Shown one piece after another: positions 16,151 through 25,352 of a stretch of DNA of 33,882 nucleotides. Each line of letters begins with the position of its first letter. Within the stretch, counting starts at the first letter, position 1. This DNA comes from Candidatus Uhrbacteria bacterium (GTDB taxonomy: Bacteria > Patescibacteriota > Patescibacteriia > UBA9934). The notes beneath the pieces were generated by a model. That model saw only the letters and a program-made list of their open reading frames with translations. It was not told where the DNA came from and ran no database searches. The stretch lies in assembly GCA_903827265.1 (NCBI GenBank), contig CAIKHN010000002.1, positions 1 through 33,882 of the forward strand, given 5' to 3'. The position numbers and the translations under genes are program-made.

Positions 16151-17320
16151 ATGGATTTTCTTGCGAAGCCCGAACACCGATCTCCGCGATCGGCTAAGGT
16201 TCTTGTCGACGAAATGTTTACAGAGTCTCGATTGCAAAGCGCTCGAGATCGGTTTACTGCAATCGTGCAGAATATTCCATCGATCGCTGCGTTATTGACG
16301 ACACCGCAAACTGGGCCTCGTCATTGCGAGGGACCGTTTGTTGCCGATCACATTGTTCGAGTGTTCGCTGCAATCGACGCGATCGCGAACGGGGATTCGA
16401 TGCGAGATTGTGAGGACATTGCGAATGATCCAATACTTTCTCTTGCGCTTCTCGATGCCGAGGAGGCGATTCGCGATTTTCCAGACGTGTTTCGTGCGTT
16501 CGCCGTCATGCATAACATCGCGAAGCCAGACCGGCTTTTGCTGGTCGCTGAGCCTCAGTCGGTGGGGGAGAAGGAAGGATTCGTTCGATCGAATCGTCGG
16601 GTCGATGAATACAGCACGTCATCAGAGTTGCATCGATACGACAAAATGCGGCGCGCACACGGCGGCGACGGTGCAGCGTGGTTCGCGGCGTCCGGAATTA
16701 TTGCGACGTATGACGATGCCGATCGGGCTGTTATTGCTCCGCAGTATGCCGATGCTCGTGTGGCGATCATTCGTCATTTCGGTCTCGAATACGCATACGA
16801 GAAGTTTATTTCCGAGCTGTGTTGGAGTCACGATGACATCGAGGAATTTTTTATCACCCCAGGAAACGAATCGGAGTTCGGCGTGTTTGCAGCCCGCGCA
16901 GGAAAAGCCGGATTGAATGTGGGGAAGTTTTTGGATGCGCTGCTCGCGATCGCATTATTGGATCACGACATGGGTCGTATTGGTCTTATTCGACCTATTC
17001 CGTTGTTCGTATTCCGAGCATTTGCTTTTGCCGAGCATGCCACGATGCCCGAACGGTTTGCGGCTCGTGAAGCACGTCAAACGCACGCTCGAAAACTTCG
17101 AATCAAATCCATTCTTGGTGATTCCGGCCTTGCGCCGGAGGCGATCTTCGCGCTTTTTAAAACACCGATCGGCCCAGAACGCGGAGTTGTCATGGAGCAC
17201 GCGTACGAAGTGATTCGTGGTGAATCAAAAGGCGAGGTGTTCGTTGAACACGCTGATTATATCCGCGAATGTGCAGCTCGTGCACAGAAGCTGCTCGCAG
17301 CCGAAGGCCTCACCGTGTAA
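16151..17320 (+). CDS. Hypothetical protein, possibly divergent HD-like fold
   Basis: CEGPFVADHIVRVFAAID...FAVMHNIAKPDRLLL; good in-frame ORF between its neighbours. Confidence 0.65.
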   Translation: MDFLAKPEHRSPRSAKVLVDEMFTESRLQSARDRFTAIVQNIPSIAALLTTPQTGPRHCEGPFVADHIVRVFAAIDAIANGDSMRDCEDIANDPILSLALLDAEEAIRDFPDVFRAFAVMHNIAKPDRLLLVAEPQSVGEKEGFVRSNRRVDEYSTSSELHRYDKMRRAHGGDGAAWFAASGIIATYDDADRAVIAPQYADARVAIIRHFGLEYAYEKFISELCWSHDDIEEFFITPGNESEFGVFAARAGKAGLNVGKFLDALLAIALLDHDMGRIGLIRPIPLFVFRAFAFAEHATMPERFAAREARQTHARKLRIKSILGDSGLAPEAIFALFKTPIGPERGVVMEHAYEVIRGESKGEVFVEHADYIRECAARAQKLLAAEGLTV

Positions 17321-17329
17321 GATTGCCAC

Positions 17330-17884
17330 ATGATTGCCTATTTAGACGGAACAATTACTGGCTTAGAATCCGACGGCGTCCTTTTGGAGGTGTGCGGTGT
17401 GGGGTATCGCGTTTTTGTTGCGCGTCAGAAATCCGAGATCGGTGAAAGAATTCGTTTTTGGATTAGTGAGATTATCCGTGAAGATAAACACGACTTGTAC
17501 GGATTTGGGGATCGGTCTGATCAGGCGCTGTTTGAGCAATTCATGGGCGTGTCAGGCGTTGGGCCAAAGCTTGCACAAAAAATCCTTGCCTCAGGATCGG
17601 CGGAAGAGATTATTCGGCATATCCATACAGATGACGTGGCATTTTTTAATGCGATTTCTGGTGTTGGGAAGAAAACGGCGCAGAAAATCATTCTCGATCT
17701 GAAGGGCGTGCTTGTTCTTGAAGAAAAAACCGAGGTGGGATCGGTACAATCCGATGTTTCTGATGCCCTCGAAAGCCTCGGTTATTCAAAGGCAGATATT
17801 TCTGACATCGCTAAAGATATTACTGGTGAAACCACTGAATCTCGCGTAAAGTCTGCGTTAAAGCTTTTGTCTCGCCACGTATGA
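17330..17884 (+). CDS. ruvA: Holliday junction branch migration protein RuvA
   Basis: MIAYLDGTITGLESDGVLLEVCGVGYRVFVA...FEQFMGVSGVGPKLAQKIL...ISGVGKKTAQKIILDLKG. Confidence 0.95.
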   Translation: MIAYLDGTITGLESDGVLLEVCGVGYRVFVARQKSEIGERIRFWISEIIREDKHDLYGFGDRSDQALFEQFMGVSGVGPKLAQKILASGSAEEIIRHIHTDDVAFFNAISGVGKKTAQKIILDLKGVLVLEEKTEVGSVQSDVSDALESLGYSKADISDIAKDITGETTESRVKSALKLLSRHV

Positions 17885-18852
17885 CGATGGAATATTCTCA
17901 GCAGGAATGGGATGCGACTGTTGCACGCTTTGCTCCGGCAAGTGGTGCATTTTTACAGTCGTTTGCGTGGGGGGAGTTCCAGAAGAGTCAGGGAAGGGAG
18001 GTGAAACGCATTCTCGCGATCGATGGCGATAAGGCAATGATCGCGCAGGCAGTAAAGCTTTCTGCGCCGCTCGGAATTTCATATTGGCTCGTGCCGAAGG
18101 GTCCGCTTGGGAACGCGTCGTCGGAATTTATGCGAAAGACGCTGGTTGCTGAGCTTGGATCGAGTGTTGACTACATTCGAACGGAATCGATCGACCAATT
18201 ACCAGGAACGCGTCGAGCAAAAGAGATGCATCCGCAGACGACGCGATTGCTCGATTTGTCGAAAGGATACGAAACAACGTTTAATGATTTTAATCCGAAG
18301 ACACGGTACAACACCCGGCTCGCACGGAAGAAAGGCGTCGAGACCACTTTTGTTGGACTCGAGCGCTTCGATGATTTCGTTGCCTTGATGGCGCAAACCG
18401 CGGAGCGCGACGAATTCCATATTCACGAGAATGAATATTATCGCGCCATGCTCGAAGCCCTCGGAAACGAACCGTCGTGTCTCGCAAAGCTCGCGCTTGC
18501 ATCGAAAGACGGCGTTCCACTTGCTGTTGCGCTTTCGATCGATGCATTCGGAATACGAACGTATCTTCATGGTGCGTCAGGAAATCAGATGCGTGAACTG
18601 AAGGCTCCGCAGGCGCTGCAGGATTTTGTCATTCAAGACGCGTGCGAAAAAGGATTGTCAAACTACGACTTTTGGGGCATCGCCCCACCGGGCGCAACAG
18701 AAAAGCACCCCTGGTGGGGAATTACCCGTTTCAAAGAAGGCTTCGGTGGCTACGTCTACGCCACCGCCGGCACATTCGATATTCCGGTAAATGTTGGAAA
18801 GTATGGACTGTATCGGGCTGCGAGGTTTGTGCGCAGCTTGATCGGAAAATAG
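17881..18852 (+). CDS. FemAB/FemX-family peptidyltransferase (peptidoglycan interpeptide bridge)
   Basis: GAFLQSFAWGEFQKSQGREVKRI...YWLVPKGPLG...FNPKTRYNTRLARKKGVE...GIAPPGATEKHPWWGITRFKEGFGG. Confidence 0.9.
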   Translation: MTMEYSQQEWDATVARFAPASGAFLQSFAWGEFQKSQGREVKRILAIDGDKAMIAQAVKLSAPLGISYWLVPKGPLGNASSEFMRKTLVAELGSSVDYIRTESIDQLPGTRRAKEMHPQTTRLLDLSKGYETTFNDFNPKTRYNTRLARKKGVETTFVGLERFDDFVALMAQTAERDEFHIHENEYYRAMLEALGNEPSCLAKLALASKDGVPLAVALSIDAFGIRTYLHGASGNQMRELKAPQALQDFVIQDACEKGLSNYDFWGIAPPGATEKHPWWGITRFKEGFGGYVYATAGTFDIPVNVGKYGLYRAARFVRSLIGK

Positions 18853-18853
18853 T

Positions 18854-18934
18854 TTACGCGAAGAGTGCGATCGTGAAAATAAGTCCAATCGACACTCCGG
18901 CGAACACGAGAACAAGGGTGAGGGCGAATTTCAT
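18854..18934 (-). CDS. Possible 26-aa single-TM micropeptide
   Basis: Manual translation MKFALTLVLVFAGVSIGLIFTIALFA*; no SD seen. Confidence 0.3.
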   Translation of the reverse strand: MKFALTLVLVFAGVSIGLIFTIALFA

Positions 18935-18957
18935 ATTAGGGGAGCATGCTGGAAGAG

Positions 18958-18979
18958 GTGATGGGGTCGTGATGGGGTC
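18958..18979. repeat. Tandem duplication of GTGATGGGGTC (2 x 11 bp) at cassette boundary
   Basis: gtgatggggtc gtgatggggtc. Confidence 0.8.
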
Positions 18980-19399
18980 AGGTCTTGAATCTATGCATTT
19001 TAATCATTTCCACAAACGGCTTCAATATTGTTTCCGTTAGGATCGATGACGAACGCGCCGTAGTATTTGTCGTGATACTGCGAACGAATTCCTGGTTTCC
19101 CGTTGTCTTTTGCTCCTGTCGCGATCGCGGCATTATGCCAGAGATCAACCTCAGATTTTGTTGCACAAGAGAATGCAATGTGCACATTCGATGATACCGG
19201 GTGTGCTTCATCAGAAGCGCCGACCCAGAACGTTGGCCGATCAATCCCAAAGCCGACAACTTCATTCTCAATTGTAAATAAAGGTTTTATTCCAATAACT
19301 GTCAGAGTTTTTGTGTAAAAATAAACGCTTGTTTTGAAGTCACGAACAGATATAGAAACATGGTTGAGCATAAAATGCATAGATTCAAGACCTGACCCC
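18974..19399. mobile_element. 426-bp transposase-less cassette bounded by perfect 29-bp inverted repeats
   Basis: GGGGTCAGGTCTTGAATCTATGCATTTTA at 18974-19002 and its exact reverse complement at 19371-19399. Confidence 0.8.
19000..19371 (-). CDS. VOC-superfamily (glyoxalase/dioxygenase-like) protein
   Basis: MLNHVSISVRDFKTSVYFYTKTL...GAFVIDPNGNNIEAVC; listed ORF starts 19380, inside the IR. Confidence 0.85.
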   Translation of the reverse strand: MLNHVSISVRDFKTSVYFYTKTLTVIGIKPLFTIENEVVGFGIDRPTFWVGASDEAHPVSSNVHIAFSCATKSEVDLWHNAAIATGAKDNGKPGIRSQYHDKYYGAFVIDPNGNNIEAVCGND

Positions 19400-19400
19400 T

Positions 19401-20666
19401 TCAGGGTAGCATGGTGAATTTTTCTTGGTGAATGTGGTGGTGGGGAACATTGAGAACAAAGAGTTGATCGCGGATTGCCTTTACCATGCCACCTGGACCG
19501 CAGAGAAAGATATCGGTTTTAGCAGGATCGAGGCCGGAGAGCGCTGCGGCCGCGGTGAGGAAGCCTTTTTCTTTGCTATTCCACACAACGATACTGATGT
19601 TCGATTTACGCTTTGCGATGTCGGCGAGGTCGTCTGCAACTGCGTTTTCGGTGTCGTCGGAAATCGCGTAGTACAGCGTTGCCGTGTAGTCAGTAGGGAG
19701 CGATTCGGCAAACGCGAGGAACGGCGTAATGCCAATGCCGCCAGCAATCCAACATTGGGTTTTTCCCCCTGTTCCGTACGTAAAGTTTCCATACGGACCT
19801 TCGACCATTGCTTCATCGCCAACGACAAGGTTATGGAGCGTGTTGGTGAAGTCGCCGAGATTCTTTGTGACGAATCGAATCGAGCCGTTTGGCCCTGACC
19901 CTGCAATCGAGAACGGATGTTCCTCCGCTTTCACGCCATTGCTCATGTAGGTGACGTAGGCAAATTGTCCAGGTTTCAGATCGAACCCACGATCTTTCGG
20001 CGCCAGTGTGACGTCGACGAACTTTTCGTTTACCACATTCACGCTAGTGACGACATATGGTGTTCGATGGACGAAAATCGTTTTGAATAGCACGCGGTAC
20101 ACAATGGCGAAAACACCAAGACCAAGGAAAATAATAAACAAAAGCTTCAAAACGGGCATGAGTTGAATGCTTCCGGGGATGAGTACGCTGTGGAGTGCGC
20201 TGAGCACAAACGCGACCGCAAGGTATTGATGAACCTTTTTCCAGATGTGATACGGCAGACGAACGTAGTAGGTACAAATAATGCAGATGGTCATGATGAT
20301 GAGCCCGAACACACCAAGATTTTTTGCGAGATCACCGACGGGAAGCAAAAATGTTGCCGCGCTCGCGAACGAAAGCTCGATGTATTGCCAGGCAAGAAAA
20401 ATAGGGTGCAGAACAAGCGCCATGAGGGCGAGGGTGCCGATGGTTTGGTGAAATTGGTACGACGCACCAAGGTCACCGAAGATTTTCTCCTGCGCTGGAA
20501 TGCGAATCGCCAAAAGGAGCGCAAGGGTAAAGGCCGTAAAGCCAAATACGCCGAGAATTTTTCCAAGGTATGAAATTGATGCGACTGGCGGTTCGGCGAT
20601 GAGCCAAAGGAAAAGGGGGAGTGCAAGAAATAGCGATGTAACTAACGTACCTTTTGGAAGGGTCAT
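19401..20666 (-). CDS. Ferric-reductase-like transmembrane oxidoreductase (FAD/NAD-binding)
   Basis: N-terminal multi-TM domain with conserved His; LKPGQFAYVTYM...EEHPFSIAGSG...VEGPYGNF...IAGGIGITPFLAFAESL...FLCGPGGMVKAIRDQL. Confidence 0.88.
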   Translation of the reverse strand: MTLPKGTLVTSLFLALPLFLWLIAEPPVASISYLGKILGVFGFTAFTLALLLAIRIPAQEKIFGDLGASYQFHQTIGTLALMALVLHPIFLAWQYIELSFASAATFLLPVGDLAKNLGVFGLIIMTICIICTYYVRLPYHIWKKVHQYLAVAFVLSALHSVLIPGSIQLMPVLKLLFIIFLGLGVFAIVYRVLFKTIFVHRTPYVVTSVNVVNEKFVDVTLAPKDRGFDLKPGQFAYVTYMSNGVKAEEHPFSIAGSGPNGSIRFVTKNLGDFTNTLHNLVVGDEAMVEGPYGNFTYGTGGKTQCWIAGGIGITPFLAFAESLPTDYTATLYYAISDDTENAVADDLADIAKRKSNISIVVWNSKEKGFLTAAAALSGLDPAKTDIFLCGPGGMVKAIRDQLFVLNVPHHHIHQEKFTMLP

Positions 20667-20694
20667 AGATGCCGGAATGATAACTGATTTTTCT

Positions 20695-20803
20695 GGCGAA
20701 GCTAAGCTTAGGCATCCAGAAGTGAAAAATATAAGGTGAATATTCAGATTTATTTTTGGCGAAGCTAAGCTTAGGCATGATTGCGAAGCTAAGCTTAGGC
20801 ATG
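20695..20803. repeat. Three copies of GCGAAGCTAAGCTTAGGCAT
   Basis: Copies at 20695-20715, 20758-20778, 20783-20803; identical core. Confidence 0.85.
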
Positions 20804-20809
20804 ATTTTT

Positions 20810-20855
20810 TCGTCAAAAACGAGAACACCCCGGCCTGCGTGGCCGGGGGTTCGTG
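20810..20855 (-). terminator. Intrinsic terminator of tdk
   Basis: Minus strand ACCCCCGGCC-acgca-GGCCGGGGTG then TCTCGTTTTT. Confidence 0.8.
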
Positions 20856-20872
20856 GGGCGCGTGAATTGATT

Positions 20873-21472
20873 TCACCATCGAGGATTGAAACAGCGGTCG
20901 CAGCGGGCCGCATAGTTTTCGGATCCGACGATGAATCGACCGCCGTCTTTTGGCGGTTCCTCGAGCAGCTGGGACCATCGCGCCTTGTGTCCGCACTCCG
21001 TGCACCAGGCATTGAGGCAGTGTCGGTTGCTTGGGTTCGCGAGTGTGATGATCCGGGCGATCGTCGCGAAGGGGGCGCCGAGGTAGTCGTTGTCCAGGCC
21101 GGCACAGACGATGTCGTGCCCGCGATCGCGTAGCTTGACGAGCAGGCGGAGCATCTCCGGATCGATCACGAAGTGCGCTTCATCGATGCCGATCGTGCTC
21201 GTTTTGGGATCGATCAGCGTCTCGAGATGGTCAACGCTGATGAACTCCGTCGAGGGGAGCTCCTGTCCCGTACGGCTGCGGCACATTCCGTCGTCGCGCG
21301 TGTTCGCGCTGGGGTGAAAGAGCTGGAAGGACTGCCTTCCGTACGTCTGGCGGTGAAGAAGGTCTTCGATGAGGCTGCGGGACTTCGCAGCGCACATCGG
21401 TCCGTAGTAGACCTCGATCTCGCCAACGCTGGGCATGTCGCGGAGGGGAAGGACGGGGCGAAAGATGTGCAC
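20873..21472 (-). CDS. tdk: Thymidine kinase
   Basis: EVYYGPMCAAKSRSLIEDLL...TIGIDEAHFV...CAGLDNDYLGAPFA...CTECGHKA...ENYAARCDRC; GTG start with AAGGAA upstream. Confidence 0.92.
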   Translation of the reverse strand: MHIFRPVLPLRDMPSVGEIEVYYGPMCAAKSRSLIEDLLHRQTYGRQSFQLFHPSANTRDDGMCRSRTGQELPSTEFISVDHLETLIDPKTSTIGIDEAHFVIDPEMLRLLVKLRDRGHDIVCAGLDNDYLGAPFATIARIITLANPSNRHCLNAWCTECGHKARWSQLLEEPPKDGGRFIVGSENYAARCDRCFNPRW

Positions 21473-21598
21473 GGAAGTTTCCTTGGTGACTGCTGCATTC
21501 TAGACGATTCGGCGAGTTCAGGAATCCCTCGTCGTGGATAACTTGTGTTGTGCACAGCGCGGCGCGCAATCGACGCACATTTTGTACAAAGCGCATGG

Positions 21599-21604
21599 TA
21601 AAAT
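21599..21604 (+). promoter_or_regulatory. Putative -10 (TAAAAT) 6 nt upstream of ATG (leaderless-type)
   Basis: TAAAAT-GTGGAT-ATG. Confidence 0.5.
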
Positions 21605-21610
21605 GTGGAT

Positions 21611-22747
21611 ATGAGAATCGGTATAGACGCAAGATTCTACGGCCCGCGTGTTGGAGGCGGCGGCCTCGGCCGTTACGTCGCAGAATTGGTGACTGCACTG
21701 CAGAGTGTCGACACAGATAACGAGTACGTGCTCTTTTTACGCAAAGAGAATTTCCACGAGTGCGTTATTACCAATACGCGATTCACCAAACGCATGGTGG
21801 ATGTTCCGTGGTATTCGTTTGCAGAACAGCGAGAGATGCCCCGCGAAATTGCGCTCGCCAAGGTGAATCTTATGCACTATCCGCATTGGAATGTGCCGAT
21901 ATTCTCTCGCGTGCCGTTCGTCGTGACAATTCACGATCTTATTCTGCTTGAGGATCCGGCGTCGGCGCGCGCAACGACTCGTAATGCATTTTTGCACGGC
22001 ATAAAGAGCATTGGACATCGTATTGCGCTCGAGACAGCGATCCATCGGAGTAAGCACATCGTTGCTATTTCTGAATACACCAAGCATTCAATCCTTGAGC
22101 ACTTCCGAGTGTCTGGAGGAAAGATTTCTGTGGTGTACAACGGAGTACGGCCACCAGTTGGTGCAGAAAAGGTGTCACTCGCGGAACTTGGCGTACAACA
22201 GCCGTATATTCTCTCTGTTGGCAACGGATATCCGCACAAAAATCTCGAGACAACACTTTCGAGTTTCCGCAAACTTTGCGATTCCGACGAGCGAACCATG
22301 CTTGTGCTCGCAGGAAAACGCGACATGTTTGTTCAAAGACTCGAGACGTTTGCACTCGAGATCGGGGTTCCGGCGTCACGAATTCGTTTCGTGAACACGC
22401 CGACAGACGCGGCGCTTGCTCGGTTATACCAGGATGCATCATTGCTCGTGATTGCTTCTCGGATTGAGGGTTTTGGGATTCCTCCGCTTGAAGCATTGGC
22501 GCTTGGGATTCCGGTTGCTGCGAGCCATACGTCATCATTACCTGAAGTGCTTGGAGATGCGGTGCGATATTTTGATCCTGATGATGACGACGCCCTTGCT
22601 CGGCTGATGTTCGAATCCGTCCATCATGCAACTGCATGGCAGAGCCTTAAAGCTTTAGGAATTCGTCAGGCTGAGAAATTTTCGTGGAAAAAGACAGCAC
22701 TTGCGATGCGTGATATTTATCGAAACTTTGCTGATCGACGACTGTGA
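21611..22747 (+). CDS. Glycosyltransferase family 4/1-type
   Basis: MRIGIDARFYGPRVGGGGLGRYVAEL...VVYNGV...ILSVGNGYPHKNLETTLSSF...SRIEGFGIPPLEALALGIPVAASHTSSLPEVLGDA. Confidence 0.93.
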   Translation: MRIGIDARFYGPRVGGGGLGRYVAELVTALQSVDTDNEYVLFLRKENFHECVITNTRFTKRMVDVPWYSFAEQREMPREIALAKVNLMHYPHWNVPIFSRVPFVVTIHDLILLEDPASARATTRNAFLHGIKSIGHRIALETAIHRSKHIVAISEYTKHSILEHFRVSGGKISVVYNGVRPPVGAEKVSLAELGVQQPYILSVGNGYPHKNLETTLSSFRKLCDSDERTMLVLAGKRDMFVQRLETFALEIGVPASRIRFVNTPTDAALARLYQDASLLVIASRIEGFGIPPLEALALGIPVAASHTSSLPEVLGDAVRYFDPDDDDALARLMFESVHHATAWQSLKALGIRQAEKFSWKKTALAMRDIYRNFADRRL

Positions 22748-25350
22748 ACGAACATCGTGAACATCTGAATCAGTTTGATGACGCTCTGCCAGAGCGGTTT
22801 TCTGATATTCATCGTTCGGATGACGAGAAAAAGTTGCGCGTACACCAGGGGAACGCAGAGCCGTCGCCGTATATTGTGAAGCTTTCCCGTGAAGATGTCG
22901 TCGCTCGACAAGTGTCGAACATTTCTGAAGAAATTGAAGCGCTCGCGAGAAGTCTTATTATCGATGGGGATGACGAACAGAACCCAATCGAATCTGCGCA
23001 GGAACATGAAGATCTTGGTATTGATTTTTCCGATATTTCCGGTCAGTTACGAGAATTCGATACTGTTATTCCGCAGGCCGAGGCTCCACGAATCAGTCGC
23101 TCTGCATCGCTCAAGCCTGCATTACCGCGCATTTCCCTTGATGACGCGCTCGCAGCATTCATTGAGGCACCGGTTTCCGTGGAAGCGTTTGTTCCAGAGG
23201 AGTCGGTCATCGACGAACGTTCGTTTGAAAGCCTTTCGCAAGAATCGCTTGTCGAAAGCGTTTCAACGACGTCGCCATGGGTGGCTGCGGCTGTTATCGA
23301 AGACGTACGGAACGATAGCGGGGAATTGTCGACGATGCGCAAAGTTTCGCGTTTTGAATGGGGATTTTTGCGTCATGCGCCAGTTCGAGCGCTTGCGGCA
23401 TTTGTGCTGCTTTCCTTTGTGATGGTTCTTCCGCTTCACGCTATGCAGACGCTGTCGGGCACGGCGCATCAGGTGGGAACAGTGAAAGATATAGGCATCG
23501 CCGCACTTGATGATGTTTCGCGGGCGACATCGGCATTGAGTGCGCAGGATTTTGGTGCCGCAGAAACAGATTTCTCTGCTGCGGCAGAAAAGTTTTCCAC
23601 TGCACAGGATTCCTTGAATGATCTGCATGCTGGAGTGGTGGCGTTGGTGAATGTTATCCCGCAAACAGATCGCACATACGAATCGGTTCGTGGCCTAATT
23701 ACTGCGGGTCAGGAATTATCGCAGACCGCATCGGTGATGGCAGAGGCTGTGGGAACGATTCCATCACAATCCGCAACCGACATTGTCACGAAATTGAATT
23801 TACTCAACGCGTATATTGAAAATGCGCTTCCGCATGTTCTCACAGCACAGGCTGCGCTTGCGAAAGTTGATGCGTCAGTTGTTCCGGCTGCGTATACGGA
23901 AAAAATCGTAAAGCTTCAGTCGGAAACACCGGCAATCGCGCAATCGATGCAGGAGTTTTTAACCTTTGTGCATACGTTAACGTTCCTGCTTGGCGGCGAC
24001 AGCACTATGCGATACCTCGCATTATTCCAAAACAATACCGAGCTTCGTCCAACGGGTGGGTTCGTTGGGAGTTTTGCGGAAATCGACATGGACAACGGGG
24101 CAATCGCGAACATGCGACTCCCTGGTGGGGGCACGTATGACGTTCAAGGTCAGCTCGATGCCTTCGTGGAAGCTCCGCAACCACTTTCGTTGATTAATCC
24201 ACGATGGGAGTTCCAGGATGGGAACTGGTTTCCAGATTTTCCAACGTCAGCAAAAAAGATGCAGTGGTTTTATGAGCATGCTGGCGGACCAACAACCGAC
24301 GGCGTCGTTGCGGTAAACGCAACATTTATTGAGAAGCTTCTTGATGTTGTTGGGCCAATTGAGATGCCAGAATACGGCATAACATTGAATGCTGAGAATT
24401 TTGTTTTTGCAACAGAAAAGGCGGTAGAAGTTGATGCGGACAAAACAAAAAATACGCCAAAGGCTATTCTTGGTGACATGGCGCCAAAGCTTATTGAAAA
24501 AATTAAAGCTGCTGATACAAAAACACTCATTGCGCTTGTCATGCTTGTAGAGAAGGGGCTTGTTGAGAAAGACATCCAGGTATATTTCCGCAACAATGAT
24601 GCCGAAAAGACAATGCAGGACTTAGGGTTCGGAGGAGCAATTGCGCAAACAAAGGGTGACTATCTCATGGTTGTCGATACGAATATTGGTGGAGGAAAGA
24701 CTGACGCGGTGATTGATCAGCATATTGATCAGCAGGTGACGATTGCCGAGAGCGGAATGGTCCAGGATGACATTACTCTTACAAAAACACATCACGGCAT
24801 GGCGAGTGCGTTGTTTAGCGGAAAGAATAACGTTGATTACGTGCGGTTCTACGTTCCAGAAGGAAGCGTCTTGTTGTCTGCTGATGGGTTTGAGGCTCCG
24901 TCAAAGGCGCTCTTTGAAGCATCAGACGTTCCATTGACCGCCGATGACGACCTTTCAATCGTTATGAGCGGACAGACTCGTGACTCGATTTCCGGAATGG
25001 ATATTTGGAACGAATTCGGAAAAACTGTCTTTGGTGGATGGGTACAGACCGCGCCAGGTGAAACGCAGGTGATTCATGTATCGTATCGTATTCCGCAGGT
25101 ATTATTTTCAGCTGATGCAGATACGTCGCTTCTTGCTCGTCTTCGTCGTCAACTTGGGTTCGATAATCATGACGGGTATTCATTGTTTGTTCAGAAACAG
25201 TCCGGTGTGGTTTCTCGTACTACGACGGTTCACGTGAAGTATCCAACGACCTTAAAAACATATTGGACAAACGGTACAGGCGAAGATACGGACACGGTGA
25301 ACACCGAAAATACACGAGATGCATTCTTTGGGTGGATTTTTGCTCGGTAA
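22744..25350 (+). CDS. DUF4012 domain-containing surface/membrane protein
   Basis: ORF 868 aa, GTG start in 4-nt overlap; YLALFQNNTELRPTGGFVGSFAEIDMDNGAI. Confidence 0.9.
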   Translation: MNEHREHLNQFDDALPERFSDIHRSDDEKKLRVHQGNAEPSPYIVKLSREDVVARQVSNISEEIEALARSLIIDGDDEQNPIESAQEHEDLGIDFSDISGQLREFDTVIPQAEAPRISRSASLKPALPRISLDDALAAFIEAPVSVEAFVPEESVIDERSFESLSQESLVESVSTTSPWVAAAVIEDVRNDSGELSTMRKVSRFEWGFLRHAPVRALAAFVLLSFVMVLPLHAMQTLSGTAHQVGTVKDIGIAALDDVSRATSALSAQDFGAAETDFSAAAEKFSTAQDSLNDLHAGVVALVNVIPQTDRTYESVRGLITAGQELSQTASVMAEAVGTIPSQSATDIVTKLNLLNAYIENALPHVLTAQAALAKVDASVVPAAYTEKIVKLQSETPAIAQSMQEFLTFVHTLTFLLGGDSTMRYLALFQNNTELRPTGGFVGSFAEIDMDNGAIANMRLPGGGTYDVQGQLDAFVEAPQPLSLINPRWEFQDGNWFPDFPTSAKKMQWFYEHAGGPTTDGVVAVNATFIEKLLDVVGPIEMPEYGITLNAENFVFATEKAVEVDADKTKNTPKAILGDMAPKLIEKIKAADTKTLIALVMLVEKGLVEKDIQVYFRNNDAEKTMQDLGFGGAIAQTKGDYLMVVDTNIGGGKTDAVIDQHIDQQVTIAESGMVQDDITLTKTHHGMASALFSGKNNVDYVRFYVPEGSVLLSADGFEAPSKALFEASDVPLTADDDLSIVMSGQTRDSISGMDIWNEFGKTVFGGWVQTAPGETQVIHVSYRIPQVLFSADADTSLLARLRRQLGFDNHDGYSLFVQKQSGVVSRTTTVHVKYPTTLKTYWTNGTGEDTDTVNTENTRDAFFGWIFAR

Positions 25351-25352
25351 GT

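Noticed and set aside
20695-20803. Possible CRISPR-like array
   Set aside because: Only three repeats, very unequal spacing (42 and 4 bp), no cas genes.
20667-21005. N-terminal extension of the ferric-reductase ORF to 21005
   Set aside because: The extension runs through the repeats and the tdk terminator; homologous sequence begins at MTLPKG (20666).
21533-21612. DnaA-box-like CGTGGATAA (21533) and TGTGGATAT (21604)
   Set aside because: Only two near-matches, no cluster, no dnaA/dnaN nearby; probably chance.
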